From contig JADJZR010000016.1 of NCBI GenBank assembly GCA_016715645.1, forward strand, positions 1-56,314: DNA of 56,314 nt, written 5' to 3'. Positions 30,517 to 38,281 of this stretch are shown here, one piece after another. A program made the position numbers and the translations under genes. Position 1 is the stretch's first letter; each line of letters opens with the position of its first letter. This stretch comes from Elusimicrobiota bacterium. GTDB lineage: Bacteria > Elusimicrobiota > Elusimicrobia > FEN-1173. The notes under the pieces are model-generated. The model had not been told where the DNA came from. It saw nothing but the letters and a program-made list of their open reading frames with translations, and searched no databases.

Positions 30517-31815
30517 TTGAGACGGTTGGGGCCGCGTTGTTTCCCGCTGCGCCTCATCATGGGGTCATCGGTTCAATCAGTGATCCTTCGCCAATTCCTT
30601 CCGGTGACAGCGGCGGCGGTGCTGACGTTCGACGTTTTGAACGTTTTCTCCTATGGGCGCACACACCTCGTGCTTTCCACCTTTTTGGTTCTCCTTCTGT
30701 CCCTTCTGGCCATTGTTTATCTTTCATTTCGAAGCGCTGTGGTGATCGGCCGCCGCATTGAGACATCCCTCAAAGCCAGCGAGGACCGTTACATCGTGCT
30801 CGTCAATAGCCTAAAGGACCATGCCGTTTTGCTCTTGGATCCTGACGGCCGCATCATCACCTGGAACGCGGGAGCTGAACAAATATTTGGGTACCGGGAA
30901 GAGGAAGTTCTTGGAGACCTCATTCCGCGGTTTTCCCCCGCGCAAGACCAAGAAGGCGATAAAATGCAACGCGTTTTTGAAGGCGCGAAGCTCCACGGCG
31001 TTTTTGAAGAACAAGAGTGGCGGGTCCGCAACGGGGGAACCGTCTTCTGGGCCGAAATTGTGACGACTCCTTTCACCAACGACAAGGGGAATTTTTTGGG
31101 ATACTCTCAAGTGGTCCGGGACATTACACGCCGAAAACAAATACAAGACACCCTCACCGCATCTCTCCGCGAGAAAGAAGCGCTCTTGAAAGAGATTCAC
31201 CACCGGGTTAAAAATAACCTACAGTTGGTGTCCAGCCTCCTACGCCTCCAGTCGGAAAATATTCAGGACCCCGCGCTTCTGGCCATCTTTTTAGAAAGTC
31301 AAAATCGCGTCCGGTCTATGGCGATCATTCATGAATGCCTCTACCAGTCGCCGGACCTGGCGCGCATGGACTTTTCAGACTATGTGAACAAACTGACGGA
31401 TAGCCTGCTTCGGACCTACAGCGTTCAAATGAATAAGGTCTCAATCCGCTTGGACGTGGACAAGGTTCCTTTAAGCCTCGACATCGCTATCCCCTGCGGT
31501 CTCATTATAACGGAGTTGGTTTCTAACGCTCTCAAATACGCGTATCCCGGGACCCGAACGGGATCTATATTGGTAAAATTTCGCGCTCTACCGACCAACA
31601 AGGGATACGAATTGACAGTCGCGGACGACGGCGTGGGGCTAAGCCATCCCATTGATTACGAATCCACCACGTCCTTGGGCTTGCGCTTGGTTCATATGTT
31701 GACGGAACAGTTGCGGGGACAGATACGTGTGCAGAGCGCCCCCGGCACGCGTTTTATAATTGAATTTAAAGACCCGATTGAACGTTCGCAAAAAAGAGGA
31801 GAATTCCATGCCTGA
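30517..31815 (+). CDS. PAS-domain sensor histidine kinase, HisKA_2 type
   Basis: This is a membrane-linked sensor kinase of up to 432 residues. Two hydrophobic segments lie in the first ~80 residues (e.g. LVLSTFLVLLLSLLAIVYLS). A PAS domain follows (~90-205, LLLDPDGRIITWNAGAEQIF and SQVVRDITRRKQ). Then comes the HisKA_2 phospho-acceptor helix EIHHRVKNNLQLVSSLLRLQ and a HATPase with PCGLIITELVSNALKYAYPG and VADDGVGL. HisKA_2 kinases typically pair with regulators like the one encoded next, which overlaps it by 8 nt. The start is uncertain: TTG at 30517 or ATG at 30559, neither with a clear ribosome binding site. Confidence 0.9.
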   Translation: MRRLGPRCFPLRLIMGSSVQSVILRQFLPVTAAAVLTFDVLNVFSYGRTHLVLSTFLVLLLSLLAIVYLSFRSAVVIGRRIETSLKASEDRYIVLVNSLKDHAVLLLDPDGRIITWNAGAEQIFGYREEEVLGDLIPRFSPAQDQEGDKMQRVFEGAKLHGVFEEQEWRVRNGGTVFWAEIVTTPFTNDKGNFLGYSQVVRDITRRKQIQDTLTASLREKEALLKEIHHRVKNNLQLVSSLLRLQSENIQDPALLAIFLESQNRVRSMAIIHECLYQSPDLARMDFSDYVNKLTDSLLRTYSVQMNKVSIRLDVDKVPLSLDIAIPCGLIITELVSNALKYAYPGTRTGSILVKFRALPTNKGYELTVADDGVGLSHPIDYESTTSLGLRLVHMLTEQLRGQIRVQSAPGTRFIIEFKDPIERSQKRGEFHA

Positions 31816-32230
31816 GAAACGGATTTTAATCGTTGAAGACGAACGGATCGTCGCGGAAGATCTAAAACGGCTTTTGATAAGAATGGGGTATGCCGTGACA
31901 GCCATTGCGGCCAGCGGAGAGGAAGCCATTCGCAGCGTAACAACGGATCGACCTGACCTTGTTTTGATGGACATTCGAATCCAAGGGCCCCAGGACGGCA
32001 TCGAAGTGGCGGAACACCTTTATGCGGAATACGACGTGCCCGTCAGTTACCTGACCGCCTTTGCGGATGCGCCCACGTTGGACCGGGCCAAGGCCACCAT
32101 GCCGTTCGGTTACATCCTGAAACCGTTTGAAACACGATCCCTTCAAGTCGTCATAGAGTTGGCCATTCACCGCCATGATGGAGCGCGTGGTCAGCGAAAT
32201 GGACGGCTGGCACGCCCGCGCTCTCGATAG
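31808..32230 (+). CDS. Response regulator receiver (frameshifted before a PAS domain)
   Basis: The receiver domain spans residues ~4-120: RILIVEDERIVAEDL with the acidic pair, LVLMDIRIQGPQDGIEVAE with the phospho-accepting Asp, the conserved Thr in VSYLTAFAD and GYILKPFETRSL with the Lys. AGGAG 8 nt upstream supports the ATG at 31808, overlapping the kinase gene. The last ~20 residues (after ELAIHRH) look out of frame, because the next frame continues MMERVVSEMDGWHARALDSV into a PAS domain. The original protein was probably one receiver-PAS regulator. No DNA-binding domain is visible. Confidence 0.88.
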   Translation: MPEKRILIVEDERIVAEDLKRLLIRMGYAVTAIAASGEEAIRSVTTDRPDLVLMDIRIQGPQDGIEVAEHLYAEYDVPVSYLTAFADAPTLDRAKATMPFGYILKPFETRSLQVVIELAIHRHDGARGQRNGRLARPRSR

Positions 32231-32528
32231 CGTCGCCGGTGTCCTGTTCGCCACCGATCGATCCGGCCTTCTCATTTACATGAACAAAGCCGCCGAAAAA
32301 TTATCGGGCTGGACACCCGATGCTCTTTTCGGCAAACCAATATCCGCTCTTTTGACTGGGGTGAAAGAACACGCCAATCCCGCTTTGAGCGATAAGATGC
32401 CGTTGGAGTCCCCCGGAACTCTTCAGACAAAAAGTGGCGGAGGGATCCCCGTCACCTACGCACGCACTTCCCTTGAAGGCGCGGACGGCCAGCCGGACGG
32501 TGAACTGATCGTTGTCAATAAAATTTAG
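32175..32528 (+). CDS. PAS domain, probable C-terminal half of the response regulator
   Basis: This is a 117-residue frame with a PAS fold: DSVAGVLFATDRSGLLIYMN, KAAEKLSGWTPDALFGKPIS and a C-terminal strand GELIVVNKI. It overlaps the receiver ORF by 56 nt and lacks a ribosome binding site. I read it as the continuation of the receiver after a one-base frameshift near 32170. It ends 4 nt into the convergent superoxide dismutase gene. Confidence 0.75.
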   Translation: MMERVVSEMDGWHARALDSVAGVLFATDRSGLLIYMNKAAEKLSGWTPDALFGKPISALLTGVKEHANPALSDKMPLESPGTLQTKSGGGIPVTYARTSLEGADGQPDGELIVVNKI

Positions 32529-33178
32529 CGGTCCGATTTTAGGGTCAAGGCGTTTTGCATTCTTGCCTCGACCACGTTCCAATTGATGTTTTTAAAATAG
32601 GCCTCAAGATAGGCGGGCCGTCCCAATCCGCATGACGCCAGAGATCCGAAATCCAGGACGTAGGCATGTTCCCACACATCCATGACCAGGATCGGCACAA
32701 AGCCCGCCACATGCCCCACTTCATGATCGGTGATCCAAAAGTTGTTGAGCCGTTTCAAGAACGGATCATAACTAAGGACGACCCATCCCACCCCGCGGAA
32801 ATTACCAATCTGGACAAACTGCTTTTTCCAGCGCTCAAACCCTTTAAAATCTTTTGAAAGGTGTGACATCAACGATGAATCCGGGGATGGGGGCCCTCCT
32901 TTTCCCAACGCGCTGAAATAATGTTCATGAAGGACCATCCCGTTGTATTCGAACCCCAGCCTTCTTTGGATTTCAGAGTGTTCGGCATTGTTCAACTCTT
33001 TGTTCGCCTCCCCAGTATCCCAAACCAACTTATTTAAGAGATTCGTGTTGGTGACATACCCTTCATAGAGTTTCCAGTGCTGTTCAATCGCTTTTTCAGA
33101 TAACCCATCCAAGCCCTTGGGTTTCAGATCCTGTCTCACTTTGTACGCGGCATACGGCACTTGATTAATTTCGCTCAT
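32525..33178 (-). CDS. sodB: Superoxide dismutase, Fe/Mn type
   Basis: The enzyme dismutates superoxide. The 217-residue protein has the metal ligands in the expected order: His in AIEQHWKLYEGYV, His in MVLHEHYFSALG and Asp plus His in VMDVWEHAYVLDFG. No signal peptide is visible, so it is probably cytoplasmic. Metal choice (Fe, Mn or either) cannot be told; the symbol is used in the general sense. It starts at 33178, ~35 nt from the -10-like end of promoter site 4. It is convergent with, and overlaps, the regulator by 4 nt. Confidence 0.92.
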   Translation of the reverse strand: MSEINQVPYAAYKVRQDLKPKGLDGLSEKAIEQHWKLYEGYVTNTNLLNKLVWDTGEANKELNNAEHSEIQRRLGFEYNGMVLHEHYFSALGKGGPPSPDSSLMSHLSKDFKGFERWKKQFVQIGNFRGVGWVVLSYDPFLKRLNNFWITDHEVGHVAGFVPILVMDVWEHAYVLDFGSLASCGLGRPAYLEAYFKNINWNVVEARMQNALTLKSDR

Positions 33179-33212
33179 GCGATCCCCCTTGAATTCTCAT
33201 TATGCTGGTTTT

Positions 33213-33246
33213 CCGATTAGATTCAGGCGAAGGCCATAAGGTTACG
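33213..33246 (-). promoter_or_regulatory. ECF-type promoter motif, site 4
   Basis: CGTAACCT (33246-33239), 16 nt, ATCTAATC (from 33222) on the minus strand, directed at the superoxide dismutase gene. It is the weakest match of the eight but keeps the spacing. Confidence 0.5.
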
Positions 33247-33296
33247 CTCCTGGTACCAAAATCCTGATTATACCGGGATCCCCGGTTGGCACGGAG

Positions 33297-33330
33297 TGTA
33301 ACCTTCAGTCGGATTGGCGTGTCCAACCTG
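33297..33330 (+). promoter_or_regulatory. ECF-type promoter motif, site 5
   Basis: TGTAACCT (33297-33304), 16 nt, GTCCAACCTG (33321-33330), 36 nt before the DUF883-like gene. With site 4 it forms a divergent pair 50 bp apart around the palindrome CCGGGATCCCCGG. Confidence 0.6.
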
Positions 33331-33365
33331 TCAGTATTGTTTTTCAAAACCAAAGGAGTCCGTTT

Positions 33366-33701
33366 ATGGATCGAATCGCAGATGTGAAAGAAACAATAGA
33401 GACGTTGGGTGAAGATTTTCGTGCCCGCGTTTCGCGTAATTCAGAACCGATCAAACAGGAAGCCAAACACACGTTGGACGAGGCCATGTCTTGGATTAAA
33501 AAGTACCCCGTCCTGTCCCTTGGAATTGCCGTGCTGGCCGGAGCCGCCGTCGGGACCGCGGTGACCCGCTTGGTGACGCCCACCCAGAGCGACGCGGAAA
33601 AAAAGGTTCGCCATTGGGTTCATAACGCCCAAGGCAGTTGGGACGAAATCCGCCAAGCGTTAACGAGTGTGAAAAGCGCCATCAGTCGCCTGAGCGCGTA
33701 A
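33366..33701 (+). CDS. DUF883/ElaB-YqjD-like membrane-anchored protein
   Basis: This is a 111-residue protein with an amphipathic helical N-terminus (MDRIADVKETIETLGEDFRA), the segment EAMSWIKKYPVLSLGIAVLA with one membrane helix, and a charged helical tail. Members of the DUF883 group, such as ElaB and YqjD, are inner-membrane, stress-induced proteins, some ribosome-associated. In that family the helix is usually at the C-terminus. Here ~50 residues follow it, so assignment is by resemblance. AAGGAG lies 8 nt before the ATG. Confidence 0.75.
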   Translation: MDRIADVKETIETLGEDFRARVSRNSEPIKQEAKHTLDEAMSWIKKYPVLSLGIAVLAGAAVGTAVTRLVTPTQSDAEKKVRHWVHNAQGSWDEIRQALTSVKSAISRLSA

Positions 33702-33798
33702 GTCGGCTGTTCTCGGCTCGGTTTCGCAGCGTTTTCGGGTTGGCGATTGGCCAGCATAAGACGCAGCGGAATCGAGCTGTTTTTTATTGAGGTCGACA

Positions 33799-34419
33799 AT
33801 GATAAGGCCCGTAAAGGAAATATCCCGCAAACGAATTAATTTCCACTGTTTCACAGGGCGGAGAGCTTTCCTTTTTGGCGCCATGCTGATGGTGGGATTG
33901 GCGTTCGGCGCTTTGGCACATTCTGAAGTCGTCCCGGATGTTGAAGAGCCTAAAGCGGGCGGCGGCCTGCGCTTTTTTCCTTCCAACGACGTGTTCAGTC
34001 CTCTGTTGGCGGACCCAAAAGAGCGGCAATTCTTCATGAGCCTTCTTCAGGTCAAAACATCTATTCGGTCCTACACGTTATGGTCCGTGGGGTTCGGGGA
34101 AAGTTTAGGTTTACTGCGGTGGGATGGGAACTCTTTCCAAGCTCAACTGGGATTTTTAGCCGGGGTGTTCTCTCAATTCGATTGGAGCACCCCGTCCAAA
34201 GATCTTCTCAACACGGATTTTACATTTGGGATGGCGGCCACCCACCGGTGGCACAATTTCTCGGGACGACTACAGTATTATCATCAAAGTTCCCATCTGG
34301 GCGATGAACTGCTCCTCCATAATCCCATCCCTCGATTAAATTACAGCTACGAAGCGCTTGAAAACATTATTGCTCTTGAAAATTCCCTTTTCCGGTTTAC
34401 ACAAGCGGCGAATATCTGA
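33799..34419 (+). CDS. DUF1207-like outer-membrane protein, N-terminal part
   Basis: The ATG at 33799 (GAGG 6 nt upstream) gives a basic start, a hydrophobic signal segment (FLFGAMLMVGLAFGALAHSE) and a beta-rich domain with GLRFFPSNDVFSPLLADPKE and TLWSVGFGESLGLLRWDG. The family is known as DUF1207, of unknown function, predicted to be in the outer membrane. The frame ends after LENSLFRFTQAANI; inserting one base near 34411 would continue QAAEYLMSRDPTYLERWNFH into the next ORF. No shared promoter motif was seen upstream. Confidence 0.8.
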   Translation: MIRPVKEISRKRINFHCFTGRRAFLFGAMLMVGLAFGALAHSEVVPDVEEPKAGGGLRFFPSNDVFSPLLADPKERQFFMSLLQVKTSIRSYTLWSVGFGESLGLLRWDGNSFQAQLGFLAGVFSQFDWSTPSKDLLNTDFTFGMAATHRWHNFSGRLQYYHQSSHLGDELLLHNPIPRLNYSYEALENIIALENSLFRFTQAANI

Positions 34420-34715
34420 TGTCCCGGGATCCCACTTATTTGGAACGATGGAACTTTCATTCAGGGACTGAATTGCGCGGGGGAAAGTCTTCCGCATTCT
34501 TCCGCCCCGTGGCGGGTCTCGACCTGATGTGGAAAAAGCAACATCCGGGCGCCATTAATACCAGTCTTAAAGTTGGCCTCGAGATGGGGAAACCCGCTCT
34601 GCGGGACCGGCACCTGCGATTCTTGGCGGAGTTTTATGACGGATATTCGCCCTATGGCCAATTTTTTGACGAGAAAATGCGCTATTGGGGCGGTGGCGTT
34701 TATGTGGGATTTTAA
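34419..34715 (+). CDS. DUF1207-like outer-membrane protein, C-terminal part
   Basis: This is the continuation of the previous ORF after a one-base frameshift. It contains WNFHSGTELRGGKSSAFFRP, then a strand-rich region with NTSLKVGLEMGKPALRDRHL and the C-terminal RYWGGGVYVGF, whose terminal Phe suits an outer-membrane beta-barrel. The combined protein would be ~305 residues. Confidence 0.8.
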   Translation: MSRDPTYLERWNFHSGTELRGGKSSAFFRPVAGLDLMWKKQHPGAINTSLKVGLEMGKPALRDRHLRFLAEFYDGYSPYGQFFDEKMRYWGGGVYVGF

Positions 34716-34741
34716 ACAGATCTTTCTGGACCCGGTCTCAT

Positions 34742-34775
34742 TGTTACCTCTGAGGGCGACTTCGTGTCTTACCTT
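34742..34775 (+). promoter_or_regulatory. ECF-type promoter motif, site 6
   Basis: TGTTACCT (34742-34749), 16 nt, GTCTTACCTT (34766-34775). Both boxes are identical to site 2. It lies 95 nt before the beta-barrel gene at 34870. Confidence 0.65.
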
Positions 34776-34869
34776 GGCGAAATGAATATGCCTCTTTTTA
34801 TGATACCGGCTTAGATTGCCTATTTCCAGGCTTTCAAGGAACGAAAAGACATAAACAAGGAGACTCAAA

Positions 34870-35451
34870 ATGAAAACAGCATCGCATTGGATCAAAGAAG
34901 GAATGGTGGCTTCAATGGCGTTGTTGACCTTGGCTACGATCGGGACAGCGGAAGAGATGGGGGTTGGTGATCAGAGTTTTTCCATTGGCCCGCGTGCCAG
35001 TTACTTCAAACCAAAGGATGCGGAAAATGGAAGTTATTCGGGAGGTGTTCAAGCCCGGGTTCATTTCACTCCCGTCTTGGGGTTGGAAGGTTCTGTGGAT
35101 TACCGGAAAGACGACTATGCCGATGGCGTCAGCATCAAAACGTATCCGATTCAGGCCTCTCTGATGGCTTACCTCGTGCCTCAATCTCATGTGAGCCCCT
35201 ACGTGCTGGGAGGAACCGGGTGGTATATCACCCAATTGAAAGGTCCAGCGCTCGAAACGGAAACCGACAACCGGTTTGGCCTTCACGCGGGCGCCGGTCT
35301 TGAATTACTGCTAAATGAGTCGATTTCTGTGGACGGGAGTTACCGTTACATCTGGCTGGAAGATGTGGCCACCCATCAATCGCAACCTCTCGACAAAACA
35401 TACAGCGACAGCGGCTCCATGATCACCCTCGCCATGAACATCCTGTTCTAG
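34870..35451 (+). CDS. Outer-membrane beta-barrel protein (OmpA/OmpW-like barrel)
   Basis: This is a 193-residue protein with a signal peptide (MVASMALLTLATIGTAEE within the first 29 residues). Alternating amphipathic strands follow, e.g. FSIGPRASYFKPKDAE, VLGLEGSVDYRKDD, SPYVLGGTGWYITQL and SISVDGSYRYIWLE, with a terminal Phe. This is the pattern of small 8-stranded barrels. The ligand is unknown. The ATG at 34870 has AAGGAG 7 nt upstream. A terminator follows at 35475. Confidence 0.82.
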   Translation: MKTASHWIKEGMVASMALLTLATIGTAEEMGVGDQSFSIGPRASYFKPKDAENGSYSGGVQARVHFTPVLGLEGSVDYRKDDYADGVSIKTYPIQASLMAYLVPQSHVSPYVLGGTGWYITQLKGPALETETDNRFGLHAGAGLELLLNESISVDGSYRYIWLEDVATHQSQPLDKTYSDSGSMITLAMNILF

Positions 35452-35474
35452 GCCCCCTCAAACGATGGGTCACA

Positions 35475-35516
35475 ACGCCCGCCCTGGTTCGAACAACCGG
35501 GGTGGGCGATTTTCTT
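35475..35516 (+). terminator. Intrinsic terminator after the beta-barrel gene
   Basis: CGCCCGCCCTGGTT pairs with AACCGGGGTGGGCG with two non-Watson-Crick positions, followed by ATTTTCTT. Confidence 0.7.
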
Positions 35517-35532
35517 GACCCAGAATACGGCC

Positions 35533-35566
35533 TGTAACCTTTCCCTAACTTTCAGCGTCTAACCAG
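35533..35566 (+). promoter_or_regulatory. ECF-type promoter motif, site 7
   Basis: TGTAACCT (35533-35540), 16 nt, GTCTAACCAG (35557-35566), the best match to the consensus, 34 nt before the first possible start of the glucan synthase. Confidence 0.65.
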
Positions 35567-35599
35567 GCGAACACAATTTTATGCCTCTAAGGCATTAAC

Positions 35600-38281
35600 A
35601 TGCTGATTACTCCGATCCCTCGTCCGCCCCTTCGTAACACCTTCCCCCAAGAGGGGAAGGAAACAAAGAATTTCCCTGAGTTAAACGATCCGATCCTGTC
35701 CGAACTCTTTAGCATTGAGCGCCTCGAACTGCATGGGGAAGCCTTGGCGGGCACCCACAAAATCAACGACAAGCCGTCCAGAGGCCAACCCCTCCTTCCG
35801 CGTGTGCGGGAGAACGGCCGTGTTTTGGCGGAGTGCCAAAAGCGGATCGCCCACGCCGTTCGAGAGGAACGGGCCATTACCCCGGCGGCCGAATGGCTGT
35901 TGGATAATTTCCATATCGTTGAGGACCAGGTTCGCCAGATCATCGAGGACCTCCCCCCGGGCTACTACCGAGAACTTCCGAAACTCGCCGAGGGCGCGGG
36001 AGCCGGCACCCCGCGCGTGTTCGCTCTGGCCTGGGAATTTGTGGCCCACACCGACAGCCGCTTTGATCGCGAGGGACTGCGGCGGTTTACCCAAGCGTAC
36101 CAACGGGTCACGCCGTTTCGCATCGGGGAAATCTGGGCTCTGGCCATCAGCCTTCGCATCGTCTTGCTGGAGAACCTGCGCCGCCTGGCCGAGCGCATCA
36201 CGCACACGCGAACCGCCCGCCACGAGGCCGATACCCTCGCCGACGCGATCCTGGGCCTCAAAGGGCCCTCCCCCGCGGCCCCCCCGGCGATTCTGCCTCC
36301 GCTGGAGAAGGGCGCCCTGGACAGGGCGTTCGTCGTTCAACTCGTTCAGAGACTTCGCGAGCAGGGGGGAGTAACAGCGCCCATATTACAGTTGTTGGAA
36401 GCTCGGCTCACGGCCCAGGGGGTGGTCGCCGACGACATCGTGCGGGCGGAACACCAGGAACAGACCGCCATGAACGCCACGGTGCGAAACGTGATCACCA
36501 GCATGCGCCAGTTGTCCGCGGTGGACTGGGCTCAATTTTTTGACGACGTCTCCGTCGTCAACCAGCTCCTCCGTGTGGAAAGCGGCTTTGGGTCCATGGA
36601 TTTCGCCACGCGGGACATGTACCGCCACGCGATCGAAGAACTGTCCCGAGGATCCGGTCTTTCGGAACTGGACATTGCGCGGCGCGCTCTCCACGCCGCC
36701 AAAAAAAGTCCGACCGGGAAAGGGCCGACGGGGGAGAGCACCCGAGAATCGGACCCCGGTTATTACTTGATCGCCCGGGGACGGGTCTTGCTCGAAAAGG
36801 AGATCCATTATCGGGTTCCGCTTTTTCAACGCTTGACGCGCATCGGCCGTCGATGGGCGACCGGGATCTATCTGGGAAGCATCGCGACGGCCACGGGACT
36901 GTTGCTTGTCTTCCCGCTTCTGGCCAGCGCTCGGGCAGGATCGCACGCGCTGACGCTCGTGGCGTGGGGGCTCTTGGGCCTTGTCCCGGCATCGTCCGTC
37001 GCTGTGGCGGCCATCAACCATTTGCTGTCAAAAATTGTTAAACCCAAAACGCTTCCGAAACTTGATTTTTCCAAAGGAATTCCCCCCGCTTCTTCAACGA
37101 TGGTGGTCATGCCCGTTCTTCTGAACAATCTCCGCAGTGTTCAGGAATACATCGAACAATTGGAAATTCATTATCTGAGCAATCCGGACGGCCATATCTT
37201 TTTCGCCCTCCTGAGCGACTGGATGGATGCGCCCACAGAGCGCCTTCCTGACGATGACGCGCTTCTTGACGCCGCCCGCGCGGGTGTTCGACGGCTGAAC
37301 GAGCGTTACGGGCTCGGGCCGGAGGGCGCGTTTCGGTTCCACCTCTTCCACCGCCGACGGCTTTGGAGCGCCACGGAGGGCGTTTGGATGGGGTGGGAAC
37401 GGAAGCGGGGAAAACTGCATGAACTGAACCGCTGGCTCCGAGGACACACGGCGGAAACGTTGATCGAAAACCCGTTGGACAAGGGGCTCCCCCCGAGAGT
37501 GCGGTATGTGATCACGCTGGACGCGGACACGCGAATGTCCCAGGGCGCCGCTTTCCGCTTGGCCGGCGCCATGGCGCACCCCTTGAACCGCCCTTTTTTT
37601 GACCCCGGGTTCGGGCGGGTCGTGGAAGGGTATGGCGTCATGCAACCCCGCATGACGCCCACGTTGCCGATGACTGGAAGCGGCACCCTTTATCAAGCGA
37701 TTTTTTCGGGACCCGCGGGCATGGATCCCTATGCGTTCGCGGTCTCGGACGTGTATCAGGACCTTTTCGGCGAGGGGTCCTACGTGGGGAAAGGAATTTA
37801 TGACCTGGACGTTTTTGAGGCGGCCCTGAAAGGCCGCGTGTCCGAAAACGCCATGCTCAGCCACGATCTTTTCGAGGGATTATACGCGCGGACCGCGCTG
37901 GTGACGGACGTTGAGTTTTTTGAGGAATTCCCCGCCCATGAAGACATTTCGCTGGCCCGCCTCCACCGCTGGACCCGGGGAGACTGGCAACTCTTGCCTT
38001 GGATGATCGGGGCGGCCGGGGGGAGGGACGTTCGAAATTCCAACGCGGCGAGAGAGAGACCGTTGTCGATCATCTCCCAGTGGAAGATGATCGACAACCT
38101 CCGCCGGTCACTCGTTGCCCCCACCGCGTTCGTGGGTTTGTTGTGCGCCAGCGTTTGGAATCCCCGACGTCTTTTCTTTGGATGGGATTCATCGCGGGGA
38201 CAATCGCGCTCCCGCCCCTGCTCCCTCTGCTGTCGGGATTCCTCCGCTTTTATCGATGGCGTCCGTCGTTACTCCATGTGA
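35600..38281 (+). CDS. ndvB: Glucan synthase fragment A: N-terminus and GT84 domain
   Basis: This is an 893-residue frame. Family similarity seems to begin at LSELFSIERLELHGEALAGT. The preceding ~27 residues derive largely from a palindromic repeat. Membrane helices lie around residues 425-475 (ATGLLLVFPLLASARAG). The glycosyltransferase core follows, with PVLLNNLRSVQEYIEQLEIH, the metal-binding ITLDADTRMSQGAAF and the acceptor motifs EDISLARLHRWTRGDWQLLP. The true frame leaves this ORF at about 38165. Confidence 0.85.
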   Translation: MLITPIPRPPLRNTFPQEGKETKNFPELNDPILSELFSIERLELHGEALAGTHKINDKPSRGQPLLPRVRENGRVLAECQKRIAHAVREERAITPAAEWLLDNFHIVEDQVRQIIEDLPPGYYRELPKLAEGAGAGTPRVFALAWEFVAHTDSRFDREGLRRFTQAYQRVTPFRIGEIWALAISLRIVLLENLRRLAERITHTRTARHEADTLADAILGLKGPSPAAPPAILPPLEKGALDRAFVVQLVQRLREQGGVTAPILQLLEARLTAQGVVADDIVRAEHQEQTAMNATVRNVITSMRQLSAVDWAQFFDDVSVVNQLLRVESGFGSMDFATRDMYRHAIEELSRGSGLSELDIARRALHAAKKSPTGKGPTGESTRESDPGYYLIARGRVLLEKEIHYRVPLFQRLTRIGRRWATGIYLGSIATATGLLLVFPLLASARAGSHALTLVAWGLLGLVPASSVAVAAINHLLSKIVKPKTLPKLDFSKGIPPASSTMVVMPVLLNNLRSVQEYIEQLEIHYLSNPDGHIFFALLSDWMDAPTERLPDDDALLDAARAGVRRLNERYGLGPEGAFRFHLFHRRRLWSATEGVWMGWERKRGKLHELNRWLRGHTAETLIENPLDKGLPPRVRYVITLDADTRMSQGAAFRLAGAMAHPLNRPFFDPGFGRVVEGYGVMQPRMTPTLPMTGSGTLYQAIFSGPAGMDPYAFAVSDVYQDLFGEGSYVGKGIYDLDVFEAALKGRVSENAMLSHDLFEGLYARTALVTDVEFFEEFPAHEDISLARLHRWTRGDWQLLPWMIGAAGGRDVRNSNAARERPLSIISQWKMIDNLRRSLVAPTAFVGLLCASVWNPRRLFFGWDSSRGQSRSRPCSLCCRDSSAFIDGVRRYSM
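35612..35653. repeat. Dispersed palindromic repeat overlapping the start of the glucan synthase ORF
   Basis: CCCTCGTCCGCCCCTTCG, then ACCTTCCCCC and AAGAGGGGAAGG, matches the repeat at 23110-23153 in opposite orientation. It supplies ~14 of the first 27 codons of the ORF, which suggests that the true start is further downstream or that the repeat extended the gene. Confidence 0.5.
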
